Below are positions 32,433 to 45,200 of a stretch of 64,000 nt of DNA, piece after piece (positions within the stretch are counted from its first letter, which is position 1; each line of letters begins with the position of its first letter). The position numbers and the translations under genes are program-made. The notes under the pieces are model-generated. The model had not been told where the DNA came from, searched no databases, and worked only from the letters and a program-made list of their open reading frames with translations. Source of the DNA: Venturia oleaginea (lineage: Eukaryota > Ascomycota > Dothideomycetes > Venturiales > Venturiaceae); contig JABMLP010000003.1 in assembly GCA_013176395.1 (NCBI GenBank), positions 868,001 to 932,000 on the forward strand, written 5' to 3'.

Positions 32433-34036
32433 ATGGAAGCTCTCACAAAACACCTGTCTGGTGGCCAGACAGCCGATCCAGAGCCTCCGCTGCCAACTCG
32501 CACTGTCACCTTCGCGGAAGACGACAAGGAAACGCCGAAGAAAGCCAAAACAACGACTAACGACGATGTCGTTGCGCCACCTCTCAACCGAAGCGTTACG
32601 TACATTCCGTCTCAAGTCGGTGCTCCCAATGATAGCGCCGTTTCCTATACCGCCAATCCACTCAGCCTCCTTTGGTACGACATCAAGCTGTGTGTCTCCA
32701 AGTTGCCTGCATCGCTAGGCATCATTCTGCCAATGCGATTCGGCTCAGATGCAGATCCATTTGATGAGCTATACCCGAATCCGTACAACTTCCACAGTGT
32801 GGCGTTACATAGCTTCTTGATGTGGACTCAAGGCTTGTTCGTGCTCTCTCTCCCCTTCTGCATCTTCGGTAATGTTCTCTTGACTGGCATATGGGTGGCC
32901 GTCAACATGATCTTCAACTCAATCGTCTCTTACTTCCTTAATGGAAAAAAGTTGAAGGTATATCCGAGCGTCGAGGTAGATCGCGAGGGCAAGTTCAGCG
33001 ATGAGTACTGGATCTTTTTGAATGGGGTCTCTGTTGGGTAAGTCACTCACTCACATATCTCTTCCACACTCAGCTAACTCCGTCCTAGACAGTATTGGCT
33101 CCAGAGCAACGTTGATCGGCTTTCACTGACGTTTGGCCGTCCTGTCACTGGTATTCATAATCCCACTGATGGAATTCTGTTCGACCTGATTCAATGTTTG
33201 GTGAGTTGCAAAATTTGAGACTGCTTCCACATGCTGACCCAGTCTCTTACAGGTTCAACGCAACTTCGCATACAACACTGAGGATATACGCGAAGCATAT
33301 GCCTGTGTCAAAGAAGCTCTTCTCGACTCCCGCATCAAGAAGGTCGTCTTCATTCTTCACAGCCAAGGCGGCATCGAAGGCGGCTTGATCCTCGATTGGC
33401 TCTTTGCCGAAGTCTCCCGCACCGCTCTCGAGCATCTCGAGGTCAGTACTCCAATGCGATCATGTCACACAAGCACTAATTTAGTCCCAGGTTTACACGT
33501 TTGGCAACGCAGCAAATCACTTCAACAACCCTGACTGGTCCGCCCCTGCCAAAAAGGATACGGCGGCGCCAATATCCATTGACGAGAAGCCTACATCTGC
33601 GAACAAGGTCATCAAACACATTGAACACTATGCCAATGGCGGTGACTTTGTCGCCCAATTCGGTGTCTTGAACTACACCCGTGTCCCCAACCGCTTCATC
33701 GGTCGACTCTTCCTGTCTCCAAACAGCGGGCACTTACTCAATCAGCACTACCTCGGTTACATGTTTCCATTGGACGAAAGCCGCCGTCGTGTAGCCGATG
33801 AGAGCGAATTCATGGATATGGATGTCCGTCTCAATCGCCACGATGTGGGCCGTGAGGATATTCCAGGCGTCGATTCTGGTAATGACGATGATAGCATTGC
33901 TTTCATCGGCGATGTCAACAAATCTGTCGTTCCCATGGTCCGACTCAAGAAGAGTGGAAGAGGTGAGCGATTGAAGGTGCGAGACTTTTCGAGGTTGTGG
34001 CAGTATCGCAACGGAGGTACTCCTTTGAGCTTGTGA
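32433..34036 (+). CDS. Membrane-associated alpha/beta-hydrolase-like fungal protein
   Basis: Exons 32433-33037, 33089-33200, 33253-33441 and 33491-34036, 483 residues. Residues 1-90 are polar and probably cytosolic. Residues ~120-175 hold two hydrophobic segments (SFLMWTQGLFVLSLPFCIFGNVLL and IWVAVNMIFNSIVSYFL). A hydrolase-like core follows: an NPTDGILFDLIQCLVQRNF block, DIREAYACVKEALLDSRIKKVVFILHSQGG and LDWLFAEV. HSQGG at the end of a predicted strand matches the lipase-type nucleophile elbow with Ser as the candidate nucleophile. A candidate late His is in the SGHLLNQHYLGYMFPLD block. I remember this as a conserved fungal family of unknown function; substrate and location are not known. 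The C-terminus is polar. Confidence 0.8.
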
Positions 34037-34509
34037 AAGTGTTGACTGAATCTGACCGGGGTACCTGGGGTGTGGTTTCGACAGCCCTTACTTACATCGC
34101 GTACATTTTCCTCCTGCATCTTATCTTCCTCATCACGTCTTGCTTGGGATGGTCAGCTACTTTTGGGAGGATTTTAGCCATGACGTCCCGATTCGGTTCT
34201 CTTTTATCACTTTGTCTTTTCACGCCCTATACCTTGCTGTATAATCTACCTCCCTTTACCTGTTGTACGCAGCTCACCCCAGCATCTTTTTCTACATTAC
34301 CCTCGCCCTAGGACCTACTTCCATAGAGAATTACATGATCAACCACAGCTCTATCGTTTCAGATTTGAGGTGTCGTTATTGACTTGACTTCAGTTCGGGT
34401 GCTGTCAGTCACGAGAGATATGGATGCAGCTTTGTACGCATCTGCAGAAGATAGGTGTGACCATGAGCTCAGAACTATCCTGTAGGTCTGATTGATCTAT
34501 GTGCCTGCG
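34037..34509. other. Convergent 3' ends
   Basis: The region between the stop codons of two converging genes, T-rich after the plus-strand stop. Frames here (33997-34311) run out of the coding exon and are not supported. Confidence 0.6.
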
Positions 34510-35960
34510 CTAAAGATCACCTCTCATACTTCCCAAAGCATCTTTTCTATCCTTCAAGACGCCCAACACAGTCTTTGCACGTGAAATACTCGCTTCTCCG
34601 GCTTCCACTTGTTCCCGAACGAATTTATTCGTCGTTTCCCCGGTTTCTTGTGCTGCTTTCGCCCAGGCTAGCATACTCGTTGCGTTTTGTGGGACGAGGT
34701 GGGATTCGCCTGCGAGTCTTTGGAGAACCTTTGTTGTCTCGGTTGATGAAGAGGCGAGTTGGCGACGGAGGTGGGATGTTTGTGCTTGTAGGCAGGATGA
34801 GGCTGTTTGAGTGCTTGATAGTACAGGTAGATAGGGGAGGAGTTTTGTTGCTAGACGGTCCAGATCTGCGTTTGCGGTGCGGGAAAGCCCGTCGTTTGTT
34901 CGCGTTCGTTGATGGCTGAGGGGGGGGCGAATTGGTTCTTGCGATATTTTTGCTGTTGCTGATGGTGTGTTTGCGGCGATTGTTGCGTCGACGTTTGCGA
35001 TTAGTTTTTTGCGAGCAGTTGTGTAGCGGTGGTATAGCTCGTCTACTCTAGAGGCTAACTCTTCGTCCGAGATATCTTCGGTGGAAGGTTGTCCTTCATC
35101 TTCCATGAAAGACATGTCGATGTGTGTTTGATCAGGATCGGCCTCTGGGATTTTAGCCAGTTCTCCTTCCACCCAGGTAATCAGCTCGTCCCTCGCCTTT
35201 CGTAAAGTCTCCACTTTTTCTAGCATAGACGGTGGCTCCATGGATCTCTCTGCTTCAGCGGTACTCTTTGCCGTTTTCGCTTCTTCAAGTCGGCTTCGTG
35301 CGATGAGTAGCTCTTTCTTCAACCGGAAGGTCAATTCTTCGACTTTTGAATCGGCGTCACTTTGATCTAAACTCGCCATGGGTGGCTGTGGCGGTTCTCC
35401 TAGCTTGTCCTTCACGGAGGCTTTGATGTCCACGTGTACAGGATTGGATTCGGAATCGACCAGACGTGTTACGGCATCTTGGATGATTTCCAATTTTCGA
35501 TGTTGGCGTCTTTGGCGTAGTAGTTGGATATACTCGCGTATTGATTCGGATCGCTGTGCCCCGGAACGACCTTCAGTTCTATCTCTTTCCTGTCGCAGCG
35601 ATGTCAGCAATTTAATTTTCGAATATTGTCTTCAATTTGAAGAAGTGAAAGACGAACCTGATCGTCGTTCAACTCATGAATCTCTTCCTTGATGGCCGCA
35701 TATCGTTCCTGGGCGCGTTGGTGGGCTATGAAAGCGTCTAGGGATTGTTTGTAAAGGCCATCTGATGGAATCGAGGAGGTCTTTGCTCTCAGAGATGGCG
35801 GGGGGCATGTCAAGGAGAGATGTGAAAGTGGCAGTTCCGAATCGTCGCTGAGTTGCTTTTTTAGATATTCAGTCAGGACTTGGCGTATACGGTGCGTCTT
35901 TTGCCGTGTGTGTATGTATGGACTCAAGGCATCGTCTACTTGTGGAATTGGACATGACAT
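34510..35960 (-). CDS. Uncharacterised coiled-coil protein
   Basis: Exons 35960-35658 and 35589-34510, 460 residues, joined across a 68-nt intron (donor CAG/GTTCGT, ctgac branch). The N-terminal exon is helical (QKTHRIRQVLTEYLKKQLSDD; then a long helix with HQRAQERYAAIKEEIHELN). The second exon begins with a charged coiled coil (SIREYIQLLRQRRQHRKLEIIQDAV), a second coiled coil (KVEELTFRLKKELLIARSRL), an acidic linker, and a C-terminal helical region. The architecture is like a kinetochore or augmin-type structural protein, but no specific family was recognised and I do not assign one. Confidence 0.7.
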
Positions 35961-37441
35961 TGCGAAGGAGAGATGGGATGGAACAGAATCAGGGTCTGTT
36001 GCCGAATGGAAGTGTGGTTTTCGGAATCGCGCTGTCAGGTGTGGACGTGTTAGATCTGACACCCATCAAACTTATAGGAGTAAGAAGAGGAGATATTTTT
36101 ATGATCAGTTCTTGTAGAGGTTTGAAATTCAGACTAGAAATTTGCGTTCGTTATGGCAGTTCAACATCGATTAGAAGTCTCCGCGACACACCATGTCACC
36201 AACTACATATTTGACAGTCTTGTTCTACGCGTTCATCCTCAGCAGTAGTGCGTACGGGACCACGAAATGGTCGACAATAACGTCTTGAGATTTGGGGAGG
36301 ATGCTTAAAATGCTCGGATCTATAGCCCTCCGATGCGAGCTGCTCCTACCCTCGCCATCGCCTCACTCCCGCCAACATTCATCAAATCCACCATCCAACC
36401 ATCTTCTAGAGTCATGGCGGGCATTCAACAATCTAGGAATATGTTAGCACCGTCTCCAAGCTTGGAGAAGTGGAACATATGTTGTGATGATAAAACTTCA
36501 TTATAGCAGCAGCATTTCCACTCCCATATGCCTTTGTGTACACATCGAGTCGACCTGATATATGATAGGGTTCTTTGCGGTTCTTCCTTGTGGACATGCG
36601 ATGTGTGGGGACCATATTTGCTGATGTCTTTCAGCGAAAGTTCGACAATGGGGTGGGAGATGAGAAAGCAAACAGGCGCTACAAGAGTCCTTCGGACCAT
36701 CGCAAATAGCAATCACTCTCTGCTAGTTGTTGCTCCTCATTGCAAATACTCGACAATCCTCTCGGACAAATGATGAAGCAAGTATTCTCACCTATATTAG
36801 AGAGATATTAGATATGAGGTCTTGTTATTTAGTGTTATCTCTATCACAGGCAGATGCCTTAAAAGCACCTGCCCTGTGCCGTGTTAACCTGATCTACACC
36901 CACGATCTGAATATTGATGTTATGGTGCTACCGTCCTTTCTAAAACACCTCCGCATCATCGTTGAAGAACTCTACCTCACCAGTCCCTTAGAATACATTG
37001 ATTGGGACTGCACCTTCAAGGATTTAAAAACCGGATGGGATGAGGGGTTTTTGATTGGAGAGAGTAAAGATACGATGATAGATGAGAGAGAATGTATTTC
37101 TTGATTGGAGTTGGCGATCTTTTCCTGGCAATCCTCTTTGCATAGATGGAATGCTACGTGGGATCTGAGAGATGTGGACGTATGTTTACTCTTTCAACGG
37201 TTATCCTGATTATCATGATCTTCCATACTTGAAGAAATTGGGTCCAATCGGGACCGAAAGTCATGATTATGCTATCAAATCCGAATCCACAAAGCCACTG
37301 TGACGCAATCATCAATCATGCATGCCAGCCGTGATCTCTTCCCATCATTAATTTCATCGTGATATATCGTACATAACTCTTTCATTTTCCAGAATGCCCA
37401 GTGTTACAGTCAAACCAACCTTGTCAAAGGAGAATTGATCA
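35961..37441. other. Intergenic, no supported gene
   Basis: About 1.5 kb. A 125-codon plus-strand frame at 36727-37104 is the longest candidate. It lacks recognisable motifs and may be a fragment of a decayed gene. Confidence 0.5.
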
Positions 37442-38584
37442 TCATTTCGCGTGGTCCACAAGACGTTGATAGGTATCTCGCGGTATCCTTTTGATAAAAG
37501 TCAAGGCAAGCATCTTGATTTTGTTGGCTTGAAGAGGTGGGAATGATCGGAGGACTTGGTTGGGACTACGATGGTCATTAGCTAGAGGCTTGGAGATTGT
37601 CGAAAGCAGAATACCAACCTGTCAGCACCAAGGATTTGATCCCGAATCATGACCAATTGCGCAACAATGCAAACGACATTCAAGTGAGTCCCGTATGCAA
37701 ATAAAAAGTCCCATAATTGCAATACTTCTGGTAGTGGCGGCGTGCAAGCGCACATGGTAAGCACTGAAGGAAAGGCGTAAATGGAGGCATTGAGGCCCTT
37801 GCTGTATAGGTAGTGATACAGCTTGGGATCATTAATTTGCAAGATTTCGTCGACAAGCTTGAGCCCGTTATGTACGCCCTCCATACTGCCACGAATGTAT
37901 CCTGGACACTCTGATTGCAGCAGGCTGTCGAAAGCAACGAAAGCTTCGGATTCGCTGCGAGCAGCATACAGGAACGGGGCAGCGAGGACATTCATGCCTT
38001 GCACATATCCGACGTAGTCTGTCTTATCTCCCATTTGACTGCCATCCTGAGTGGTGCCTGCTATTGAGCTACGAGAATGCATCGATGTATCTGGGGAGGC
38101 AATCTGGTCGTTGTTCAGAGATATAGGCGGTGACATCCAGCCGTTGATTCGGGCTTCATGGGCGTCTTGTAATTTCCAGGCGACAGCATTGAGGACTCTG
38201 GTCAAGCTGTTCTCGGTCACTCTTCGACGAAATAACGGATCGGTTGCGAGGGTACGGAAAGTGTCGTTGCGGATCTTGCTGTAAGCTGGAGAAGCGCCCT
38301 GGCGGACAAGGTCGAGGTAGACATCGGTTGCTATGGGCGGTGAATTGAGGAGGATGAGCCAGATGTATATTCGCAATTCGGACTGGTATTTGCACTGGTC
38401 AGAGAGGTCTTTTTGGGGTATGATTTGTTCTGTTTACCATGCCATCGCCATTACTTGGGATACCGTCGGCCACAATCTTATGGCGCAGTTCATCTAGTGC
38501 GGCTACAACATGTCCGTTTTGGGGGCCCTTCCTGAGAAGCTGCTCATACGAGGGAGAGGCAGTCATTGTCATTGTCATTGTCAT
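37442..38584 (-). CDS. BUB2: Bub2-type TBC-domain GTPase-activating protein (mitotic exit/septation checkpoint)
   Basis: Exons 38584-38438, 38382-37619 and 37565-37442, 344 residues. Bub2 (Cdc16 in fission yeast) with Bfa1/Byr4 forms the two-part GAP for the spindle-pole GTPase Tem1/Spg1. Visible TBC features: ELRIYIWLILL, YSKIRNDTFRTL with the Arg-finger region, YVGYVQGMNVLAAPFLY containing the catalytic Gln, and ECPGYIRGSMEGVHNGLKLV. Joining exon 3 restores the family C-terminus (SFPPLQAN, LTFIKRIPRDTYQRLVDH). The N-terminus is an ATGACA repeat giving MTMTMTMT, so up to four in-frame start codons exist; the first was taken. It is divergent from PSO2 with 285 bp between starts. Confidence 0.93.
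38563..38584 (-). repeat. ATGACA hexamer repeat at the BUB2 start
   Basis: Nearly four head-to-tail copies of ATGACA on the minus strand encode Met-Thr repeats at the extreme N-terminus. Any ATG in the run gives the same downstream frame, so a length change by whole units would not disrupt the protein. Confidence 0.95.
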
Positions 38585-38869
38585 GTTGGGTTACTCGTAC
38601 GTTGGAATCGTGGTGCTTGGTGTGGAGCCAGAGAGCAGACGCGTTAGACACGTACATGGGGGCATAATCTAAACAACACGCTGAATTTATGTCCATGTTC
38701 AATTCAATTTGATGGATATGTTCATCGGAATCAAATGTCAAAAGTTAACAATCTTCCAATCGTCATTGACCAGCCTCGTGACCACGCGTTTCCCATTCAG
38801 TGAATGAAAGCAATGGACTTTTAGCATCCAACATCTACAATTCACCACCGAAACTTCCCTCAATCCCTC

Positions 38870-41428
38870 ATGTTTCGCAATCCACGAGAGAATGTAGCGC
38901 TGCCTCCCGAACGTAAAGCATTACCTTCCACAGGCCGTCCACCTTCGCCACCCGCATCTACTCCTTCAGCAACCACGTCGCCCTTCACTCTACGTCCAAT
39001 GCCTGCCAAAACCAAGGCCACTCCTCAGAAAGCGACGACTGCCGCTTCCAAGATCTCGAAACCCAAGGCACGACCCAACGGAAATATCATAGCATTCTTC
39101 AAGAAAGCCGAGGATCTGAGCACATCTTTGTTTCTGCCGGATCGCGTCAACGAGTCGACAGCGTCTGTGAAGAGGAGGAAGACTGAAGAGATGCCCGAAG
39201 ACATAGAAGAACTGCAACAAATTCCGGGTGCCAAAGCTTGCAGTCCACCCCTTCCTCAAGTAAAGCCAGAAGAGGAAACCACGCCTGTAAAGTCCGAATC
39301 GCCGGATGAGACTTCTAAAGAGAAGGTCCGGAAAAGAGCTGGGCCTTTTATAGATGATTCCGATTCCGACGATTCCGAGCTCGACGAAGCACCGCCTCAG
39401 CTACCGAATCCCTTCGCAGAACCACCCGTGAAATCAAACACTGTGAAGATCGAGCAATCAGAAACTGTGGAGCTTACAACGCCAACCACTTCGGTGAACA
39501 CTCCAGTTCAGGCCTCAAGTATCAATACAGAGACACTTTCCGCACTCAAACGAGAGGCGACGAGCTTCAGTGGAGTTGGCGACTTCGAAGGATTTGAGGA
39601 CGTGGAGGATCTGGTAGAAGCCGACTTTGAAGATGGCGAGGAATTCGAGTACAGGATGTATATGGAAGAGGAGAGAAAGCTAGGCGTTTACGACGACGAT
39701 GATTTTGAAAGTGACTGTGCATTGGTTCTGGACCAACAATTCAAGGTTGAAAAGCCTCCCGATACACTGGACGTTTCTGGACCGACGTGCCCGATTTGCA
39801 GCGTTGCACTAGCTGGAATTGATGATGCGCAAGCTTCTATTCATGTCAATAACTGCCTCGATGGCAATCCAACGCCCCTTCCCGTCCAGGAAATAGTCAC
39901 CGAGGCGACGAAGACGAGTGTGCGAAAGCCTCCGCTACTTCGTCCCGCCAGGCCACCACAGAAGAATCCATTTACAATGGCAGCAAATAAGTCCACTGCT
40001 GAGGTGTCCGCGTTCACGAAGCTCATGTCTGGTCATAGTGAAGAAGCAGCATGGAAAAGCGCTGCAATTGCAGAAGTCAAATCACGAGGCAAACCAGCGT
40101 ACGAGCGTACTTGTCCGTTTTACAAGATAATCCCGGGATTCTCCATTGCTGTTGATGCCTTTCGTTATGGGGCTATCGAGGGCAGCAAGGCCTACTTCCT
40201 TTCTCACTTTCACAGCGATCACTATATTGGACTGACTTCAACGTGGTGTCATGGTCCGATCTACTGCAGTAGAGTCACTGGTAACCTTGTACGACAACAG
40301 CTGAGAGTGGACCCGAAATGGGTAGTCGATCTCGAATTCGAAGAAGAGAGGGAGATTCCAGGCACCGACGGGGCTCGTGTTACCATGATATCGGCCAACC
40401 ACTGCCCAGGCAGCTCGCTATTCCTATTTGAAAAGGCTTTGAACAAGATCAAACCCGAGAAGATCCAGCGCGTTCTCCACTGCGGAGACTTCCGAGCTTG
40501 TCAAGCTCACCTTGAGCACCCTCTACTTCGACCAGATGTACAGTGCAAGATTTCAGGAAAGATGAAAGAGCAGAAGATTGACGTGTGCTATCTGGACACT
40601 ACCTATCTAAATCCAAAATACGCCTTCCCACCACAAAAGAAGGTCATCTCAGCCTGTTCCGAAATGTGCATCAATTTGAACAGTTCCGCTCCGAATTTGA
40701 CAGAACCAACGGAAGCGATGAAACGCGAGCAAGCCAGCAAAGGAATGACTGACTTTCTTCAAGGAGTACCGAAAACCAAGAAAGGAGACCTTGCCCTTCC
40801 CGGCCTCGATCGTCGTGGACGCCTCCTGGTCATAGTTGGAACCTATAGCATTGGCAAAGAACGTATCTGTGTGGGCATTGCAAAAGCTTTGAAGAGCAAG
40901 ATTTATGCACCAGCTGGGAAACAGCGAATTTGCAAATGTCTCGAGGATCCAGAATTGGATGCACTCTTAACAAAGGATCCACGAGAGGCACAAGTTCATA
41001 TGACACCGCTCTTCGAAATCCGCGCCGAGACACTGGACGAATATTTGAATGACTATCGCGACAGCTTCTCGCGAATTGTCGGCTTTCGTCCTTCGGGCTG
41101 GAATTATCGACCACCTGGGTCCCGCTTCATCGATTCGCCACCAGTCTCAACAGTTCTCTATGGTCAGAACTGGAAATCAAGCTACACGATCAAGGAGTTG
41201 GTCCCGCAGAGAGGCAGTACGAAGAAGGCAAGCTGTTTTGGTGTGCCTTATTCTGAGCATTCAAGTTTCCGCGAATTGACAATGTTCTGTTGTGCGTTGA
41301 GGATTGAGAAGGTTATTCCAACTGTTAATGTGGGAAGTGCAAAAAGTAGGGAGACAATGAAGAAATGGGTGGAAAGGTGGTTGGCTGAGAGGAAGAAGAC
41401 TGGACTTTTTAGTGTGGAAGCTTGGTGA
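38870..41428 (+). CDS. PSO2: DNA cross-link repair nuclease Pso2/Snm1 (beta-CASP metallo-beta-lactamase)
   Basis: A single-exon frame of 852 residues. Pso2 is a 5' exonuclease acting in interstrand cross-link repair in the nucleus. Domains: a Pro/Ser-rich N-terminus with a PCNA-interaction-like segment (NIIAFFKKAED); acidic linkers; a small zinc finger around residues 305-330 (CPIC with HVNNC), typical of UBZ-type fingers in SNM1; and the metallo-beta-lactamase core, with SHFHSDHYIG near residue 445, ANHCPGSSLFLFE, HCGDFRAC near 540 and YLDTTYL. The beta-CASP region follows with IVGTYSIGKERIC, then VPYSEHSSFREL near 792 and PTVNVGS. All expected metal-ligand motifs are present, so the enzyme is probably active. 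Confidence 0.95.
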   Translation: MFRNPRENVALPPERKALPSTGRPPSPPASTPSATTSPFTLRPMPAKTKATPQKATTAASKISKPKARPNGNIIAFFKKAEDLSTSLFLPDRVNESTASVKRRKTEEMPEDIEELQQIPGAKACSPPLPQVKPEEETTPVKSESPDETSKEKVRKRAGPFIDDSDSDDSELDEAPPQLPNPFAEPPVKSNTVKIEQSETVELTTPTTSVNTPVQASSINTETLSALKREATSFSGVGDFEGFEDVEDLVEADFEDGEEFEYRMYMEEERKLGVYDDDDFESDCALVLDQQFKVEKPPDTLDVSGPTCPICSVALAGIDDAQASIHVNNCLDGNPTPLPVQEIVTEATKTSVRKPPLLRPARPPQKNPFTMAANKSTAEVSAFTKLMSGHSEEAAWKSAAIAEVKSRGKPAYERTCPFYKIIPGFSIAVDAFRYGAIEGSKAYFLSHFHSDHYIGLTSTWCHGPIYCSRVTGNLVRQQLRVDPKWVVDLEFEEEREIPGTDGARVTMISANHCPGSSLFLFEKALNKIKPEKIQRVLHCGDFRACQAHLEHPLLRPDVQCKISGKMKEQKIDVCYLDTTYLNPKYAFPPQKKVISACSEMCINLNSSAPNLTEPTEAMKREQASKGMTDFLQGVPKTKKGDLALPGLDRRGRLLVIVGTYSIGKERICVGIAKALKSKIYAPAGKQRICKCLEDPELDALLTKDPREAQVHMTPLFEIRAETLDEYLNDYRDSFSRIVGFRPSGWNYRPPGSRFIDSPPVSTVLYGQNWKSSYTIKELVPQRGSTKKASCFGVPYSEHSSFRELTMFCCALRIEKVIPTVNVGSAKSRETMKKWVERWLAERKKTGLFSVEAW

Positions 41429-42287
41429 GCGTCTTTTGATATACAAATTATGTGCACAAATATTGTCGACCAAGCACAAGGTACACGCGGTATTTGTTCA
41501 CTCGTGAGCCTGGAAGGAACAATCCAACTTGGTGATTTACAAGACCTGCCGTTGCTGCTGATATCCATCCTTACGGCTCATCATCATGTTTGCAATCCAG
41601 GCATTCAAAGCCCGTGAAAGTTGTGTCCAAGGACTGCTGCAGATCTAGCTCTTTCACTATTGGCGACCATCTCATCCCAATCCCAATGGGTCTAGCCTGG
41701 CAACACCAGCACTGGAAGCCCCAACAGTCCCGTCAGCCTTGGTGGCATCCCTATGCTAGCAAAGCGACGGATTGTGTTCCTGGCAGTAGTTGGGTCGCCC
41801 CAGGTGTACGAAAATGTGGTTTAATCAGGATCTACTCCGCATTCGACGGTGGAACGATCGCACTCTATTACCGAAGAGTAGTCATCCGTAGGCAGGATTT
41901 GAAGGAGGAGGATTTCGGGTCGGGACAGGTCAAGTTTTGATGACTAAAAATTGCTTCATCTGGGGTTGAGGTAGAGGTAGGCCCTGTTCCTTTCCCACGG
42001 CGGGGGCTGACTTTTGCACAATCGTTTTCTGGACAATGCCGGTTGGTATTTTCGAGGGTAGACGAGGAGAAGGACGAGGCGATAGTTTGACTAGTCAGAT
42101 CAGTGTGGTCACTGGTTCTTGGGAAATTGTAGGCTGTGAACCTTTGTATTGAAGAACTCAGATGGGGGCCATCTCAAGCTCGTTCGCGTAACCTTTGCGC
42201 AATCCAATTCCGTTACAATTTATCCTATGTGCGTTATTTCTTAATTATGCAAATTCATCACTCATCCCAGTTTTCTCATCCCAACAG
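41429..42287. other. Convergent intergenic region
   Basis: Between the 3' ends of PSO2 and the mannosidase gene. Frames up to 116 codons lack features. Nothing else seen. Confidence 0.6.
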
Positions 42288-45200
42288 CTACAATTCCAAC
42301 CTGAACGTTGCAACCTCAAATGCCCTGAGCTCAATCTCAACACCTTTTCCGCTCTTCAATACCACAAGCTCATCTCCAGCATCCTCAAGCAAATTCGTCT
42401 TGAAAACAGCCTTGACAGGAACGACACCCCACGTCAATGTACCCTTCGACTTACCACCCAGCGCATCAAATATCCTGAGAACAACGCTTTTGCCTTTCTT
42501 GGCGGGTAATTCCCCACGAGAAACATCGACATCGTCATCACCACGTTTGACAGTGTCGATAATCAAAGATTTGGAGCCGTCAATCTTGAAGGAGGAAAGT
42601 AGGGGGACGATAGAAAATGGCTTAGGGTGGTGATGAAGCTTCATTGGGTTGTTGAAACTGTACCCAGCCCTGATGGTCTTGTAATCGAGAGGTCCGTTAT
42701 GTGGGAAGATGGAGTAACGGATTTGGTGGCGGCCTAGATCATTAGTAAACACGACAAACAGCACAAGAGAGATGGTACTTACCCATATCAGCGTGCGCGT
42801 CCGGTGCCTTTGGTGCTCGGAGCAAACTCAATCTCATCAAGTTGCCGCAGGTAGCAAAGCCATACTTTGAGTCATTCAAAATTGAGACACCGTAGTTTGA
42901 CTCGGAAAGATCAGCCCACTTATGGCAGCAGACCTCGAATTTGGCCATATCCCAGCTGGTATTGTAGTGCGTGGGTCGACGTACAATACCAAATTGTGTC
43001 TCGTAGCTTGCCTCGGTGTTGCTGACGTCAACGGGGAATTCAACCTTGAGGAACTTCATAGTCTCGTGCCACTCAACCTCCGCCTCGACATCGATAGAGG
43101 CGTAATTGTCGTCTGTTTCAGCGTTGAGTGAGATCGTTGTCTTCACCCAACTCTCTTCACTGATCTTAGTCTCCGTGAGAACACTGACGCGGTGAGGGCC
43201 ATGTTCTGCAATCTTGCTTGTTGATGAAGGCAATTCTTGTCGCGATTGCAAATGGAAGACTTCGACATCCCAGGCTTGCCAATATAGGGGCTTGTCGTCA
43301 AAGATCACCAGCTGATTGGCTTTGCCACCCTTCGCAATGACCTCGCGATTGGCGCGCTTGTCAAACAGCGAGGTGATCACACCGTCGCTAATCTTGACGT
43401 CGAAGGCGCTGTTAGAGAGCTCGAAGGAGCCCTTCTTGGTCTCTCGAATAGATACAGGGGCCGAAGAATCCGCAGTCAGAGCCTCTACACTCCCTAAGCC
43501 GATATTGACGGTATCGATGACAGCATACTTGGGAGTTTCCGATTTGATGGGTAGCTGTGTCATCTCTGTTCGTGCCCATGGCAAGGTGTTGAGCGCAACA
43601 AGATTTCCTACACTCGAGGTCTTCTTGTCATCATCGAAGCCAAGCTCGCTAAGTGCATCTGTGAGAACTTTCGTCCCGGTCTCAAAAACCTCGGCGTAGA
43701 GCTGTTGTCGCAGTTAGTATCAGCTGTACATTTGATTGTGAATCGCATACCTTGTCTGAGTCATCGTAGCACATCTCGATTGAGCTACCTGGTAAGCAGT
43801 CGTGGAACTGGCAAAGAAGCACAGCTTCCCACATGAAGTCAATTTCCTTTTTTGGGTACTTGTACGTGCTCTTCTTCCCATCCACGTCACCTTTGATGGT
43901 GGCCATTGTAGCAAGGAACTCAATGTCTCTCAGCATGAACTCGCTCTTCCTGTTGTTCCTCTTGTTGTTTGCTTGCGTGGTGTATGTGCCTCTGTGAAGC
44001 TCGAAGTACAGCTCTCCATACCATGTAACAAAGTCGGTGCCAGTCTCTGCCTTCTTTTCCAATTTGACAAAGAAGTCATCGACAGAATCTCCCAGTTTCA
44101 CTCGAGGAAGAAGTCCAACAGTGTCAGAGATACCACGAGCTCTGCGAAGCTTCTCGATGTGCTCCCATTGAGGTCCTCCACCTCCATCACCTTTACCGAA
44201 GACCAGCAGGGACGTCTCGTCTTGATCCAAGCTCTTATGCTGGGTGACACTCCTCTTCACATCACCGAAGTGTGCCTCCGCGGTGTAGGTCTCGCTAGGT
44301 GCCATGTGGCATAGTACTTGACTTCCATCCAGAGCCACCCAATTGAATGTAGTATGTGGGAAATTGTTGATATTGTTCCAGCTGAGCTTCTGTGTAAAGA
44401 AACGGCTCATACCTGCCAACCGACAAAGTTGTGGGAGTTGTGATGAGTAGCCGAAGGTGTCGGGCAGCCAGAAAGTCGTGCACCTTTGACCAAAGTGTGA
44501 CTCGAAGAAGCGCTGTCCATAGACGAATTGTCGGACAAGCGACTCTCCGCTCGGCATGTTCGTATCGTGTTCGACCCAACTGCCTCCAATGGGCTGAAAG
44601 TTGCCTTTCTTGACATGCTCCTTGACACGATCGAAAAGTGACGGATACAGCATCTCTAGCCATTTGTACTGCTGAGCTTGCGAAGCACAGAATCGAAGCT
44701 CTGGGTAGCGATCAAGCAGATCGCACTGATTCGACCAAGAACGAGCAACCTTGCGTTTGGTTTCGGCCCACGGCCATAGCCAGCATGTGTCGATGTGGCA
44801 ATGTCCTACTGCCGTGATCAGGGATGGTAGGTCTCCATCGTAGATCTTCGGAGTATCGACGTTGCCAATGTATTCACGGGCAATCTTGCGGCACTCTTTG
44901 ATGCTCTCCTTAGTGCCATGGCCAGCAATGAAGCAATCTATAATCACGTTGCACACTTGCAAAGCTTTATGTGATTCCCAGCCATCGCCAGGAAATTCCC
45001 TAGCAGCATCTGTCTAGGGTTAGATTTCGCGGACACATTGGAAAGGGATAGCCTGCTTACCTCCAATTATCCAGAAATCAATGTAAAGTTGTCGCGCATC
45101 TAGGTTTACTGCCGTGATTTCCGCCGTGTGTAACTGGAAGTACCTATCTGGTGGAGGTGGTTGAATTGAGTCTCCCCCTGGCGCATTGCCAAACATGCCG

